This document shows positions 54,065 to 62,578 of a DNA stretch of 64,000 bases, in pieces (the first letter of the stretch is position 1; the number at the start of each line of letters is the position of its first letter). The notes under the pieces are model-generated. The model was not told where the DNA came from. It worked only from the letters and a program-made list of their open reading frames with translations, and searched no databases. Source of the stretch: Modestobacter excelsi (GTDB lineage Bacteria; Actinomycetota; Actinomycetes; Mycobacteriales; Geodermatophilaceae); NCBI RefSeq assembly GCF_005930495.1, contig NZ_SJEX01000007.1, positions 47,008-111,007 on the forward strand, in the 5' to 3' direction. Made by a program: the position numbers and the translations under genes.

Positions 54065-55884
54065 GCCGATCCCTCCCGGGCGATGATGGTGACGATGCCG
54101 CGGTCACCGTCGACCCGGACACGGTCGCCGGTCCGGATGCGGAAGGTGGCCTGTCCGGTGCCGACGACGGCGGGCATGCCGTACTCGCGGGCCACGATGG
54201 CCGCGTGCGACATGGTGCCGCCGATGTCGGAGACCGCGGCGGCGATCTTGCCGAACACGGGCCCCCAACTGGGTGCGGTGACCGGACAGACGAGGACCTC
54301 GCCCTCGCGGATCGAGCCTATGTCGTTGACGTTGGCCAGCACCCGGGCCACGCCCTCGACGATGCCGGGTGAGGCCGCGTAGCCCTTGACCGTGTCCTCG
54401 TCGTCCTCGTCGTCTCCCAGCCAGGTCTGGACGGTCTCGTCGGTGACTCCCCAGAGCATCTTCACGGCGGGGTCGTTGAGCGCCTCGGGCACCGGGCCCA
54501 GCGCGGGTGGCGGTGACCAGCCAGCCAGCGCCTCGACGATGCGCTTGCGCTCGGCGACGATCGGCTGCCAGTGCCGGGCGCCGAGCTCGGCGCCGCCCGA
54601 GGCCCAGGCGAGCATCACGTCGGCGAGGGCGTCCTCGACCTCGACGTGCCGCAGGTGGAAGACGTCGTCGGCGGCGAGCAGCACCCCCCGGTCGGCCAGC
54701 AGCTGGCCGAAGGCCCGGATCTTCTGGAAGAACCGCGTGGTGAACCAGTGCTCGCAGTAGAACTTGTGCGACTCGATGTAGGGGAACACCTGCCGGCACA
54801 GGCCGAGCATCTGGTCGAAGGCAGCCTGCTCCTCGTCGCTGCCGAGCAAGGCCCGGTACTCGTTGGCGATCCGCTCGCGCTCCTCGGCCAGCCGCTCGGT
54901 CGGGCGGGTGAGGTCCACGCCGGCCGCGATCTGCTCGACGTAGCGCGGCAGGGCGGCGAAGGGGATGGTCAGGTCGTCGGCCCAGGACAGGTGGTGGTGG
55001 TAGAAGCCGTCACCGACCGAGACGTTGAACCACGGGTCCTTGGCGGCCTCGAGCGCGGCCAGCCACCGGGCGCCGGCGTCGCCGCGCTCCCCCAGCGCCG
55101 CGAGCACCTTGGCCGGGTCGGAACCCTCGACGAACAGGTCGGCGAGATCGAGGTCGACGGCCAGCGCGGCGAGCTTCTTCAGCTCGTCGTCCGGGCGGTA
55201 CATGGTGACGTCCATGCCGGCGACCATCCGGGCGACCATCTGGTCGCCCATCTCCGGGAAGGCCTGCTTGCAGAACTCGAAGAAGACGACGTAGGCCCCG
55301 TAACCGAGCATCAGGAACTCGGTGTGGTGGTGCCACATCTTCGAGTACAGGTCGATGCAGCGGTGGAACTCCTCGCGGAGGAGGTGGTTGGAGGCGAAGC
55401 CGCGGCCGCTGGTGACCACCTCGATCGGGTCCAGCTCGCCGAGCTCGGGCACCTCGACGGACTCGATGTCGGCGATCAGCGCCTCGATCCGCTGCTGCCA
55501 CCCGACGTAGAGCCGGTCCCAGTTGGCGTAGTAGTGGCCGGCCCGCTCCTGGAACTCGCCCAGCCGCCGGCCCTGCTCGGCCTCGTCGAGCACCGGGTTG
55601 GCGGTGATGTAGACCCGCCCGTTGACGATCCGGTACTCGATGCCCATCGTCGTCGGGAACGAGAAGAGCCGGGCGGTGTTCGCGCCGATGGCGGTGTAGG
55701 GGATCTCCGAGGTGATGCCGTCGAACGCGGGCACCACCTCGGGGAAGTGCATCGAGTTGTAGAACCAGAAGCGCTGGTCGTCCTCGGGCTGGAAGCGCGA
55801 GAAGTACGGGTACATCGCCTCCCACCCCTCGGCGCCGGGCACGGCCTCGAGCTGGGAGGGCAGGGGGAACGAGCGCTCGGTCAT
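54061..55884 (-). CDS. dikinase substrate/phospho-His subunit (phenylphosphate synthase-like)
   Basis: 607 aa from ATG after GAGGAG. About 480 N-terminal residues (WFYNSMHFPEVVPAFDGITSEIPYTAIGANTARLFSFP and beyond) form a substrate-binding region of the kind seen in phenylphosphate synthase and rifampin phosphotransferase; the last ~100 are a swivelling phospho-His domain with GGTMSHAAIVAREYGMPAV, His560. The C-terminal PEP/pyruvate barrel of PEP synthase is missing. Together with the 356-aa subunit it should phosphorylate a hydroxyl or enol group of a small molecule. His-domain position and size match phenylphosphate synthase protein 1; no CBS-type third subunit is present. Confidence 0.82.
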   Translation of the reverse strand: MTERSFPLPSQLEAVPGAEGWEAMYPYFSRFQPEDDQRFWFYNSMHFPEVVPAFDGITSEIPYTAIGANTARLFSFPTTMGIEYRIVNGRVYITANPVLDEAEQGRRLGEFQERAGHYYANWDRLYVGWQQRIEALIADIESVEVPELGELDPIEVVTSGRGFASNHLLREEFHRCIDLYSKMWHHHTEFLMLGYGAYVVFFEFCKQAFPEMGDQMVARMVAGMDVTMYRPDDELKKLAALAVDLDLADLFVEGSDPAKVLAALGERGDAGARWLAALEAAKDPWFNVSVGDGFYHHHLSWADDLTIPFAALPRYVEQIAAGVDLTRPTERLAEERERIANEYRALLGSDEEQAAFDQMLGLCRQVFPYIESHKFYCEHWFTTRFFQKIRAFGQLLADRGVLLAADDVFHLRHVEVEDALADVMLAWASGGAELGARHWQPIVAERKRIVEALAGWSPPPALGPVPEALNDPAVKMLWGVTDETVQTWLGDDEDDEDTVKGYAASPGIVEGVARVLANVNDIGSIREGEVLVCPVTAPSWGPVFGKIAAAVSDIGGTMSHAAIVAREYGMPAVVGTGQATFRIRTGDRVRVDGDRGIVTIIAREGSA

Positions 55885-55912
55885 GGTGCTCCTCATCGGG
55901 GACAGCGCAGGG

Positions 55913-57940
55913 TCAGAGCCGGTAGTCGGACTGGGTGCGGGCGTACTCGGCGATGTCGGCGAACCGGTCCGGGTCGGCCATCGCGCTGGGGTCGGCGACG
56001 TCGGCCGGGGCGGCACCCAGCAGCAGCCGGCGCACCGGGACCTCCATCTTCTTGCCGCTCCGGGTCAGCGGGATGGCGTCGACGGCGATGATCGCGTCGG
56101 GCACGTGCCGCGGCGTGCACTCCGCGCGCAGGCTGCGGCGCAGCCGGTCGACGAGGTCGGCGTCCAACTCCTGCCCGGGGGACAGGACCACGAACAGCGG
56201 CATGAAGAAGCCGCCGTCCGGGAGGTCGAGGTTGACCACGAGTGAGGTGCGGACGGCGGGGTCGTCCTCGACCACCCGGTAGATCTCGGCCGTGCCGATC
56301 CGCACGCCCTGCCGGTTGAGGACGGCGTCGGATCGGCCGCGGACGAAGCAGCCGCCGCGTTCGTTGACCTCGAAGAAGTCACCGTGCCGCCACACGCCCG
56401 GGAAGGTCTCGAAGTAGCTGCCGCGGTACCGGGCGCCGTCCTCGTCACCCCAGAAGAACAGCGGCATCGACGGCATCGGCGCCGTGATGACGAGCTCACC
56501 GACCCGACCGACGACGCTGCGCCCCTCGTCGTCCCAGGCCTGTGCGGCGACGCCGAGGGAGCGGGCCTGGATCTCGCCGGCGTACACCGGGAGCGTGGGC
56601 ACGCCACCGACGAAGCCGGTGCAGCAGTCGGTGCCGCCGCTGCCGGTGGCGATCGAGAGGTCGTCCTTGACGTCGGTGAAGAACCAGCGGGTGATCGCCG
56701 GGGCGACCGGGGAGCCGGCCGGCATCACGACGTCCAGCGCGGAGAGATCGAAGCGCTCCCGCGGCACGACGCCGGCCTTCTGCATGAGCTCGACGAAGGT
56801 GGGGCTCGCACCGAACAGCCGGGCGCGGCTGTCCTGCGCGATCCGCCAGAGCACGTCGACGTCCGGGTGGCTGGGATTCCCGTCGTAGAGCACCGGCACC
56901 GCCCCCACGAGGGGCATGGTGAGGAGGAAGTTCCACATCATCCAGCCGGTGGTGGTGAAGAAGAAGGCGCGGTCGCCGGGCCGCAGGTCGTGGTGCAGGA
57001 CGTGCAGCTTGAGGTGCTCGAGCAGGATCCCGCCGTGCCCGTGCACGATCGCCTTGGGCAACCCGGTGGTGCCGGAGGAGAACAGCACCCACAGGGGTGC
57101 GTCGAAGGGCACCTGTGTGAACTCGAACTCCGCGGCGGGCACCGGCGGCCCGGCGAGGACGTCGTCCCAGGGGGTGCCCGGCTGGTCGAGGCCGAGCACC
57201 GGGACGTGCACGACCTCGCGCAGGCCGGGCAGCCCGGCCACGATCTCGGCCACCTCACCGCGGCGGTCGAAGTCCCGGCCGCCGTAGCGATAGCCGTCGG
57301 CGGCCAGCAGGACGGCTGGTTCCAGCTGGCCGAGGCGGTCGAGCGCGCCCCGGGCACCGAAGTCGGGTGACACGCTCGCCCAGATCGCCCCGACACTGGC
57401 CGTCGCGAGCATCGCGACCATTGCTTGCGGGATGTTGGGCAGGTAGGCCACCACCCGGTCGCCGACGCCGATCCCACGTGACCGCAAGTGGGTGGCGACC
57501 GCGCGCACCTGCTCGGTGAACTCCTCCCAGGGCAGCTCCCGGAGACCGGAGGTCTCGTCGGCGAACAGCAGCGCCGGTGTGCCGGAGCGCTCGTTGCGGA
57601 GCACGTGCTCGGCGAGGTTCAGTCGGGCACCCGGGAACCACCGGGCGCCCGGCATGACGCGCTCCTCGAGGACGGCGGTGTGCGGCGCCGACGACCGGAC
57701 CTCGAAGAAGTCCCAGATCGCCTGCCAGAACTCCTCGAGCTCGGTCGTAGACCACCTCCACAGGGTGGCGTAGTCGGCGAACCGGCGACCGGTGCGCGCC
57801 TCGGCGAAACGGGTGAACCGGGTGAGGCGGGCGTCCTCGACCCGCGCGGCCGACGGCGTCCAGAGCAGGTCCCCCTCCCGCGGCGAGGTCGGCGGCAGAT
57901 CGCTCTGCGGCACGTCGGTCGGTGCGGGGGGAACCGGCAT
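55913..57940 (-). CDS. acetoacetyl-CoA synthetase-like acyl-CoA ligase
   Basis: 675 aa from the ATG at 57940. ANL superfamily, acetoacetate:CoA ligase subgroup: N-terminal LWTPSAARVEDARLTRF, NLAEHVLRN, P-loop WVLFSSGTTGLPKAIVHGHGG, GSGGTDCCTGFVGGVPTLPVYAGEIQ, and C-terminal catalytic Lys in TRSGKKMEVPVRRLLLG. Activates acetoacetate or a related 3-oxoacid. First gene of the operon with the dikinase and biotin carboxylase modules (28-bp gap), which suggests it consumes the carboxylation product. Confidence 0.9.
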   Translation of the reverse strand: MPVPPAPTDVPQSDLPPTSPREGDLLWTPSAARVEDARLTRFTRFAEARTGRRFADYATLWRWSTTELEEFWQAIWDFFEVRSSAPHTAVLEERVMPGARWFPGARLNLAEHVLRNERSGTPALLFADETSGLRELPWEEFTEQVRAVATHLRSRGIGVGDRVVAYLPNIPQAMVAMLATASVGAIWASVSPDFGARGALDRLGQLEPAVLLAADGYRYGGRDFDRRGEVAEIVAGLPGLREVVHVPVLGLDQPGTPWDDVLAGPPVPAAEFEFTQVPFDAPLWVLFSSGTTGLPKAIVHGHGGILLEHLKLHVLHHDLRPGDRAFFFTTTGWMMWNFLLTMPLVGAVPVLYDGNPSHPDVDVLWRIAQDSRARLFGASPTFVELMQKAGVVPRERFDLSALDVVMPAGSPVAPAITRWFFTDVKDDLSIATGSGGTDCCTGFVGGVPTLPVYAGEIQARSLGVAAQAWDDEGRSVVGRVGELVITAPMPSMPLFFWGDEDGARYRGSYFETFPGVWRHGDFFEVNERGGCFVRGRSDAVLNRQGVRIGTAEIYRVVEDDPAVRTSLVVNLDLPDGGFFMPLFVVLSPGQELDADLVDRLRRSLRAECTPRHVPDAIIAVDAIPLTRSGKKMEVPVRRLLLGAAPADVADPSAMADPDRFADIAEYARTQSDYRL

Positions 57941-57941
57941 G

Positions 57942-58012
57942 GCCAGACAGTGGCGCAGGCCGCGTGTGACGGGCAACACTGTGCTGGCTGCTTTTCACCC
58001 TGCGAAACGCAG
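57942..58012. promoter_or_regulatory. divergent promoter/operator region, ligase and iclR
   Basis: Holds GCCAGACAGTG (57942-57952) opposite CACTGTGCTGGC (57977-57988), an inverted repeat with a one-base bulge, and CTGCG-AAA-CGCAG (58000-58012), a perfect 5-bp inverted repeat. Both are candidate sites for the divergent IclR protein. Confidence 0.5.
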
Positions 58013-58033
58013 CGGCCGGGCGGGAGGGGCAGC

Positions 58034-58855
58034 GTGCGGGAGTACCGGGTCAAGCCGATCGAGTCCCTCGGCCGGGGCCTGCAGGTGCTCCAGGTGCTGC
58101 AGGGGATGCGGGCGGCCAGCCTGCACGACCTGCACCTGGCCACCGGCATCCCGAAGCCGACGCTGACCCGCATCCTGTACACCGCGCACCAGCACGGGCT
58201 GGTCTGGCAGCGGATGGTCGACGGCGCGTTCCTGCCCAGCCACACGCAGCGCCGGCGGGAACCCGACAACGACGAGTGGCTGGTCGAGATCGCCTCCCCC
58301 GTGCTCGACGAGCTGTCGCGGCGGCTGCAGTGGCCCTCGGTGCTGTCGGTGCCGCGACTGGAATACATGGAGACGCTGGAGACGAACAGCTCGCGCACCT
58401 ACTTCGACGAGCTGCCCCGCCGGCCACGCGGCTTCCGGGTCAACATGCTCGGCTCGGCGTCGGGTCGGGCCTACCTCGCGTTCTGCAGCGACCAGGAGTT
58501 CGACGCGGTGATCGCCCGGCTCCGGCAGAAGGACGTCCCGGCGCACCGGCTCGCCTTCGACGACGAGGCGCTGCGCACGCTGGTGGCGACGACGCGCGAG
58601 CGCGGCTACGGCGTGCGTGCGCCCGACTTCGGCGGGAACTACCACCGCCCGCGTGCGGAGACCGACGACGGCCGGTCGTCCATCGCGATGCCGGTGCGGC
58701 TGGACGGCCGCGTCGTCGCCGCGATCAACCTGACCTGGCGGCGGCAGGTGCTGTCACTGACCGGGATGGTGCAGCGCCACCTCGTGGACCTGCAGGACGC
58801 CGTGCGCGCGGTCGAGGACCGCGCTCGGGCGGCCGGGTTCGACAGCACGGGCTGA
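58034..58855 (+). CDS. IclR-family transcriptional regulator
   Basis: 273 aa from the GTG at 58034 (GGGAGGGG upstream). Winged helix (SLGRGLQVLQVLQGMRAASLHDLHLATGIPKPTLTRILYTAHQHGLV) and an IclR effector domain (FRVNMLGSASGRAYLAF, AMPVRLDGRVVAAINLTWRR). Divergent from the acetoacetyl-CoA synthetase-like gene with a 93-bp gap, so it is the likely regulator of the dikinase/carboxylase operon. The effector is unknown; many IclR proteins bind aromatic or short-chain acids. Confidence 0.9.
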   Translation: MREYRVKPIESLGRGLQVLQVLQGMRAASLHDLHLATGIPKPTLTRILYTAHQHGLVWQRMVDGAFLPSHTQRRREPDNDEWLVEIASPVLDELSRRLQWPSVLSVPRLEYMETLETNSSRTYFDELPRRPRGFRVNMLGSASGRAYLAFCSDQEFDAVIARLRQKDVPAHRLAFDDEALRTLVATTRERGYGVRAPDFGGNYHRPRAETDDGRSSIAMPVRLDGRVVAAINLTWRRQVLSLTGMVQRHLVDLQDAVRAVEDRARAAGFDSTG

Positions 58856-58864
58856 CGCGTGCCG

Positions 58865-58882
58865 CCGGGCGCTGCCGCCCGG
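58865..58882. terminator. hairpin terminator between iclR and MFS gene
   Basis: CCGGGCG and CGCCCGG form a perfect 7-bp stem with a CTGC loop in the 52-bp gap between convergent genes. Confidence 0.65.
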
Positions 58883-58907
58883 GAGTCGGGGGGACGCCCC
58901 TCCCTCG

Positions 58908-60389
58908 TCACCCGGAGGGGGTCCCGGCGCGCAGCCGTCGCCGCCCTCCCGCCCGCGGCCGGTGCCCGGTGACGGCGTCCCCCGCCGTCCGGGACAGCAG
59001 CAGCGCCTCGACGAGGGGCAGCACCAGCAGGACGGTGAGCAGGACGAACGCGATGCGGAAGGCGTCGTCGGCCCCGTCACCGGTGGCCACCGCACCGCCG
59101 AGGCGGACCAGCAGCGCGCCCACGGCCACCCCGAGCCCCGCGCCGAGTTCCTGCAGGGTGGACATCAGCGGGTTGGCCGCGCTCATCCGGTCCGGTGCGA
59201 CGTCGGCGAAGGCACTGCTGTTGTACGCGGTGAGCCCGATCGAGCGGAACACCCCGCTGACGACCAGGAGGCCGAGGAGGAGCGGCAGCGGGGTCGACGC
59301 CTGGAGCAGGACCATCGCGAGCAGGCAGACCGCCGAGCCGGCGATCGCCCCCAGCATCACCGTCCGGATGCCCAGCCACCGCATGAGCCGGGTGGTCGTG
59401 GGCTTGACGGCCACGTTGCCCACGAACAGCGCGATCACGACCGCGCCCGCGCGGGCGGCGGTCCAGCCGAGACCGAGCTGGAAGAACAGCGCCAGCAGGA
59501 ACGGGATCGCGGTCATCACCGCCCGGAAGCCGGACCCGCCGAGCGCCGCGACCCGGAAGGTCTCGATCCGCAGCGCCTGCAGGTCCAGCAGCGGCCGGCG
59601 CGCACGCCGCAGGTGGTGGACGGCCGCGGCGAGCCCGACCGCGCCGCCGCCGAGGCCGAGGGCGACGACGCCGCCGTCCGGTCGGGTGGACCCGAGGGCC
59701 TCCATGCCGACGACCAGCGCCGCGACGCCCCCGGCGGTGAGCAGGAAACCGCGCCAGTCCAGGCCGGCGGTCCCCGCACCCCGGTCGTCGGGGACGAGCC
59801 GGCGGGCCAGCACCAGGGCGGCCACGCCGAGCGGCAGGTTGACCAGGAAGATCCAGCGCCAAGAGGCGTAGGTGGCCAGCACCCCGCCGAGCACCGGCGC
59901 GACGACCGGCGCCGCCAGCGCCGGCCAGGTCAGGTACGCGATCGCCCGGACCAGCTCGGACTTCGCCGTGGTGCGCAGCACGACCAGCCGCCCGACGGGC
60001 ACCATCATCGCCCCGGCCGCCCCCTGCACCACCCGGGCCGCGACGAGCAGCGGCAGGCTGGTGGCCGCGGCGCAGCCGACCGAGGCGAGCGTGAAGCCCG
60101 CGATCGCGGTCGTGAACACCCGCCGGGTGCCGAACCGGTCGGCGAGCCAGCCGCTGATCGGGATCAGCACGGCGAGGGTCAGCACGTAGGCGGTGATCGC
60201 CACGTTCACCGAGACCGCCGGGACGCCCAGGTCGCTGGCGATGTGCGGCGCGGCCGGGGCGATGACGGTGCCGTCCAGGAACTCCATGAACGACGCGCCG
60301 GCCACGAGCAGCGCCAGTCCACGGCGGAGGCCGCCCGGGCGCTCGGCCACGGCCTCCTCCCCCGCCTCCGCCGTCCCCTCCGCACCCAT
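58908..60389 (-). CDS. MFS transporter, DHA2 (14-TMS) drug-efflux type
   Basis: 493 aa from the ATG at 60389. Membrane protein with motif FMEFLDGTVIAPAAPHIASDLG in segment 1, GWLADRFGTRRVF in the first loop and VVQGAAGAMMVPVGRLVVL and VVAPVLGGVLATYASWRWIFLVNLPLG (motif C type). These are hallmarks of EmrB/QacA-type proton-coupled exporters with about 13-14 segments. Substrate unknown. It shows no obvious link with its neighbours. Confidence 0.9.
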   Translation of the reverse strand: MGAEGTAEAGEEAVAERPGGLRRGLALLVAGASFMEFLDGTVIAPAAPHIASDLGVPAVSVNVAITAYVLTLAVLIPISGWLADRFGTRRVFTTAIAGFTLASVGCAAATSLPLLVAARVVQGAAGAMMVPVGRLVVLRTTAKSELVRAIAYLTWPALAAPVVAPVLGGVLATYASWRWIFLVNLPLGVAALVLARRLVPDDRGAGTAGLDWRGFLLTAGGVAALVVGMEALGSTRPDGGVVALGLGGGAVGLAAAVHHLRRARRPLLDLQALRIETFRVAALGGSGFRAVMTAIPFLLALFFQLGLGWTAARAGAVVIALFVGNVAVKPTTTRLMRWLGIRTVMLGAIAGSAVCLLAMVLLQASTPLPLLLGLLVVSGVFRSIGLTAYNSSAFADVAPDRMSAANPLMSTLQELGAGLGVAVGALLVRLGGAVATGDGADDAFRIAFVLLTVLLVLPLVEALLLSRTAGDAVTGHRPRAGGRRRLRAGTPSG

Positions 60390-60511
60390 CCGGACGATCC
60401 CCCCGCTCCGTGCCGCCGATCGGGTCCACCCTGCCAGGGTGGCCGGGACTCCCTGTCCACCCTCTCCGGGACGGAGCCGGGGTCCGCGGGCGTTCGAGCG
60501 CACCCGCGGGG

Positions 60512-60889
60512 TCAGGCGTCCGACGTGGACGCGTTCCCCACCGCGGCCAGCAGGTGGTCCCGGAGGGCGACGGCGTTGTCGTGCTCGGTGTCGCGGGCGG
60601 CGTACAGCAGGGTCACGTCGCCGGCCCGCACGGCCTCGACGAGCGGTCGCCAGGTCGCGGGGCGGTCGTCCAGCTCGGCCGTGCAGCGCCGCCGGAACTC
60701 CGCCCAGCGGGACCGGTCGTGCCCGGACCACCGCCGGAGCTCGTGGCTGGGGGCGACGTCCGGCAGCCAGGCGGTCAGCCGGAGGGAGTCGCGGCGCACG
60801 CCGCGGGGCCACAGCCGGTCCACCAGGTACCGCGCTGCACCGTCGTCCGGGGCCGTGTCGCGGACGCGGGTGACCGTGATCACGCTCAT
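60512..60889 (-). CDS. DUF488 family protein
   Basis: 125 aa from the ATG at 60889. ITVTRVRDTAPDDGAARYLVDRLWPRGVRRDSLRLTAWLPDVAPSHELRRW and LLYAARDTEHDNAVALRDHL are characteristic of DUF488/YeaO-like proteins. These are small cytoplasmic proteins of unknown function, sometimes linked with stress. A free-standing gene. Confidence 0.88.
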   Translation of the reverse strand: MSVITVTRVRDTAPDDGAARYLVDRLWPRGVRRDSLRLTAWLPDVAPSHELRRWSGHDRSRWAEFRRRCTAELDDRPATWRPLVEAVRAGDVTLLYAARDTEHDNAVALRDHLLAAVGNASTSDA

Positions 60890-60966
60890 GGCGTCCGCCG
60901 CCCCCCGGTCCCGGGGCACGCCGCCCGGTGACGGTCATGCCGCCGAGCCGCCGGCCGCTGGCGGGC

Positions 60967-62454
60967 TCACCGGGGGGTCGCCCGGTCCCGGTCGACCCGC
61001 GAGTGCCGTTCGAGGAAGCGGTACGCCTCGGTGGTGTCCACGCCCGGGGAGGTCGACGACCCGGTGGAGGTCAGGCTGGACGCAGTGGGCAACGTGGCGA
61101 ACAGCGAGGCGTTCAGCCGCGGTGTCGGCAGGGCCCGGCCGGCCCAGCGCTGCGCGAGCGCCGGCGGTGGCGTGCGGCAGCAGCTCTCGTCCGGGCAGGT
61201 CGAGGTGAACCGCTGGTCGGCGTCCATGCCGCGGAACCACTTGGCGTGCGCGAAGGACGTGCCCACGGACAGCGAGAACGCGCCCCGCCCGGTGGTCTGG
61301 ATGCTGGAGGTGCACCAGTAGGTGCCACCGGGCTTGTCGGTGAGCTGGTGGTACGGGCTGAACCGGTCCTCCACGGCGAACACCCGCCGGGCGGCCCACC
61401 AGCGGCACACCACCTGGCCCTCGACGGTGCCGAGGGGGTCGCTGGGGAACTGCACGTCGTCGTTCTCGTAGGCCTTGGCGATGGTGCCGGACTCGTGCAC
61501 CTTCAGGAAGTGCACCGGGATGGAGAGGTGCTCGGTGGCCAGGTTCGTGAACCGGTGGGCCGCGGTCTCATAGGTGACGGCGTAGGCGTCGCGCAGGTCC
61601 TCCACCGAGAGCTCCCGGCGTTCCTTGGCGGCCTTCAGCAGCGGCACGGCCGTTGCCTGCGGCACGAGCAGGGCGCCGGCGAGGTAGTTGCTCTCCACCC
61701 GCTGCCGGAGGAAGGTCTCGTAGTCTTCCGGCGGGCTGTGCTCCAGGACGGCGCCCGCCAGTGCCTGGAGGAGGGTCGACCGGGGGTCGCGCCCGGCCTC
61801 TGACTGCCGTGGCAGGTAGATCCGCCGGCCTTCCAGGTCGGTCAGGCTGCGCGTGGAGGCGGGCAGGTCGCCGACGTGGTGGATGGTGAACCCGAGGTGC
61901 CCGGCGAGGTCCGCCGCGACCCGCTGGGACAGCGGGCCGCCGGGGTGACCGACCGCCTCGAGCAGGGTGGCGGCGATCGTCTCCAGCTCGGCCAGGTGGT
62001 TGCCGTGCCGCCGCATCTCGGCCCGCAGCGCGGTGTTCGCCCGGCGCGCCTGCTCGGGTGTCGCCGCGCGCTGCTCGTGGACCTTCTCCAGCTCCCTGAG
62101 CAGGGCGAGGACGGTCTCGATGGCCTGGTCGGGCAGCGCCTTGCGCACCGCCAGCGGGGCCAGGCCGAGGGAGGTGAACAGCGGGCTGCGCTGCGCCCGT
62201 TCCAGGGCGATCTCCAGCTGGGCGCGCCGCGACCGCGGTGCCTGCGACAGCAGGTCGGCGAGGTCGGTGCCGAGCGCTCCGGCGAGCGCGTGCAGCTCGC
62301 CCACCCGCAGTTCGCGCTTGCCGTTCTCGACCATCGACAGGTGCGACGGTGCCCGCCCCAGCTGGGCGGCCAGCTCGCCGAGGGTCAGTCCCGCCGCGGC
62401 CCGCAGCTCGCGGATCCGCCGTCCGACCACCAGCGGGTCGTACTCCTCCGTCAT
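60967..62454 (-). CDS. RamB-like XRE regulator (short-chain fatty acyl regulator family)
   Basis: 495 aa from the ATG at 62454. N-terminal XRE helix-turn-helix ([46 protein letters not shown]), a long central part with an IrrE/ImmA-like segment ([20 protein letters not shown]), and a C-terminal ScfR domain with [21 protein letters not shown]. Divergent from isocitrate lyase with a 124-bp gap, the same arrangement as ramB/aceA in Corynebacterium and mycobacteria, where RamB controls the glyoxylate shunt in response to carbon source. Confidence 0.88.
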   Translation of the reverse strand: MTEEYDPLVVGRRIRELRAAAGLTLGELAAQLGRAPSHLSMVENGKRELRVGELHALAGALGTDLADLLSQAPRSRRAQLEIALERAQRSPLFTSLGLAPLAVRKALPDQAIETVLALLRELEKVHEQRAATPEQARRANTALRAEMRRHGNHLAELETIAATLLEAVGHPGGPLSQRVAADLAGHLGFTIHHVGDLPASTRSLTDLEGRRIYLPRQSEAGRDPRSTLLQALAGAVLEHSPPEDYETFLRQRVESNYLAGALLVPQATAVPLLKAAKERRELSVEDLRDAYAVTYETAAHRFTNLATEHLSIPVHFLKVHESGTIAKAYENDDVQFPSDPLGTVEGQVVCRWWAARRVFAVEDRFSPYHQLTDKPGGTYWCTSSIQTTGRGAFSLSVGTSFAHAKWFRGMDADQRFTSTCPDESCCRTPPPALAQRWAGRALPTPRLNASLFATLPTASSLTSTGSSTSPGVDTTEAYRFLERHSRVDRDRATPR

Positions 62455-62474
62455 CGCGCGGATGTTCCTGGATC

Positions 62475-62496
62475 GAGAAGAACGCGTCAACTTCTC
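62475..62496. promoter_or_regulatory. inverted repeat between ramB-like and aceA genes
   Basis: GAGAAG-N10-CTTCTC, a perfect 6-bp-arm inverted repeat, 21 bp before the regulator ATG and 83 bp before aceA. It does not resemble the corynebacterial RamB box, so the assignment as operator is tentative. Confidence 0.45.
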
Positions 62497-62578
62497 CTCC
62501 GCAGGTGCTTCTGGGCGGGTCGGGCGCCCAGCAGGCTCGTCCCAGCACGTCGATCCCGCAGAACGAGGAGCCCCCGAG

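Noticed and set aside
52994..55884. Calling the dikinase pair a phosphoenolpyruvate synthase
   Set aside because: The PEP/pyruvate-binding barrel is missing; the larger subunit ends right after the phospho-His domain.
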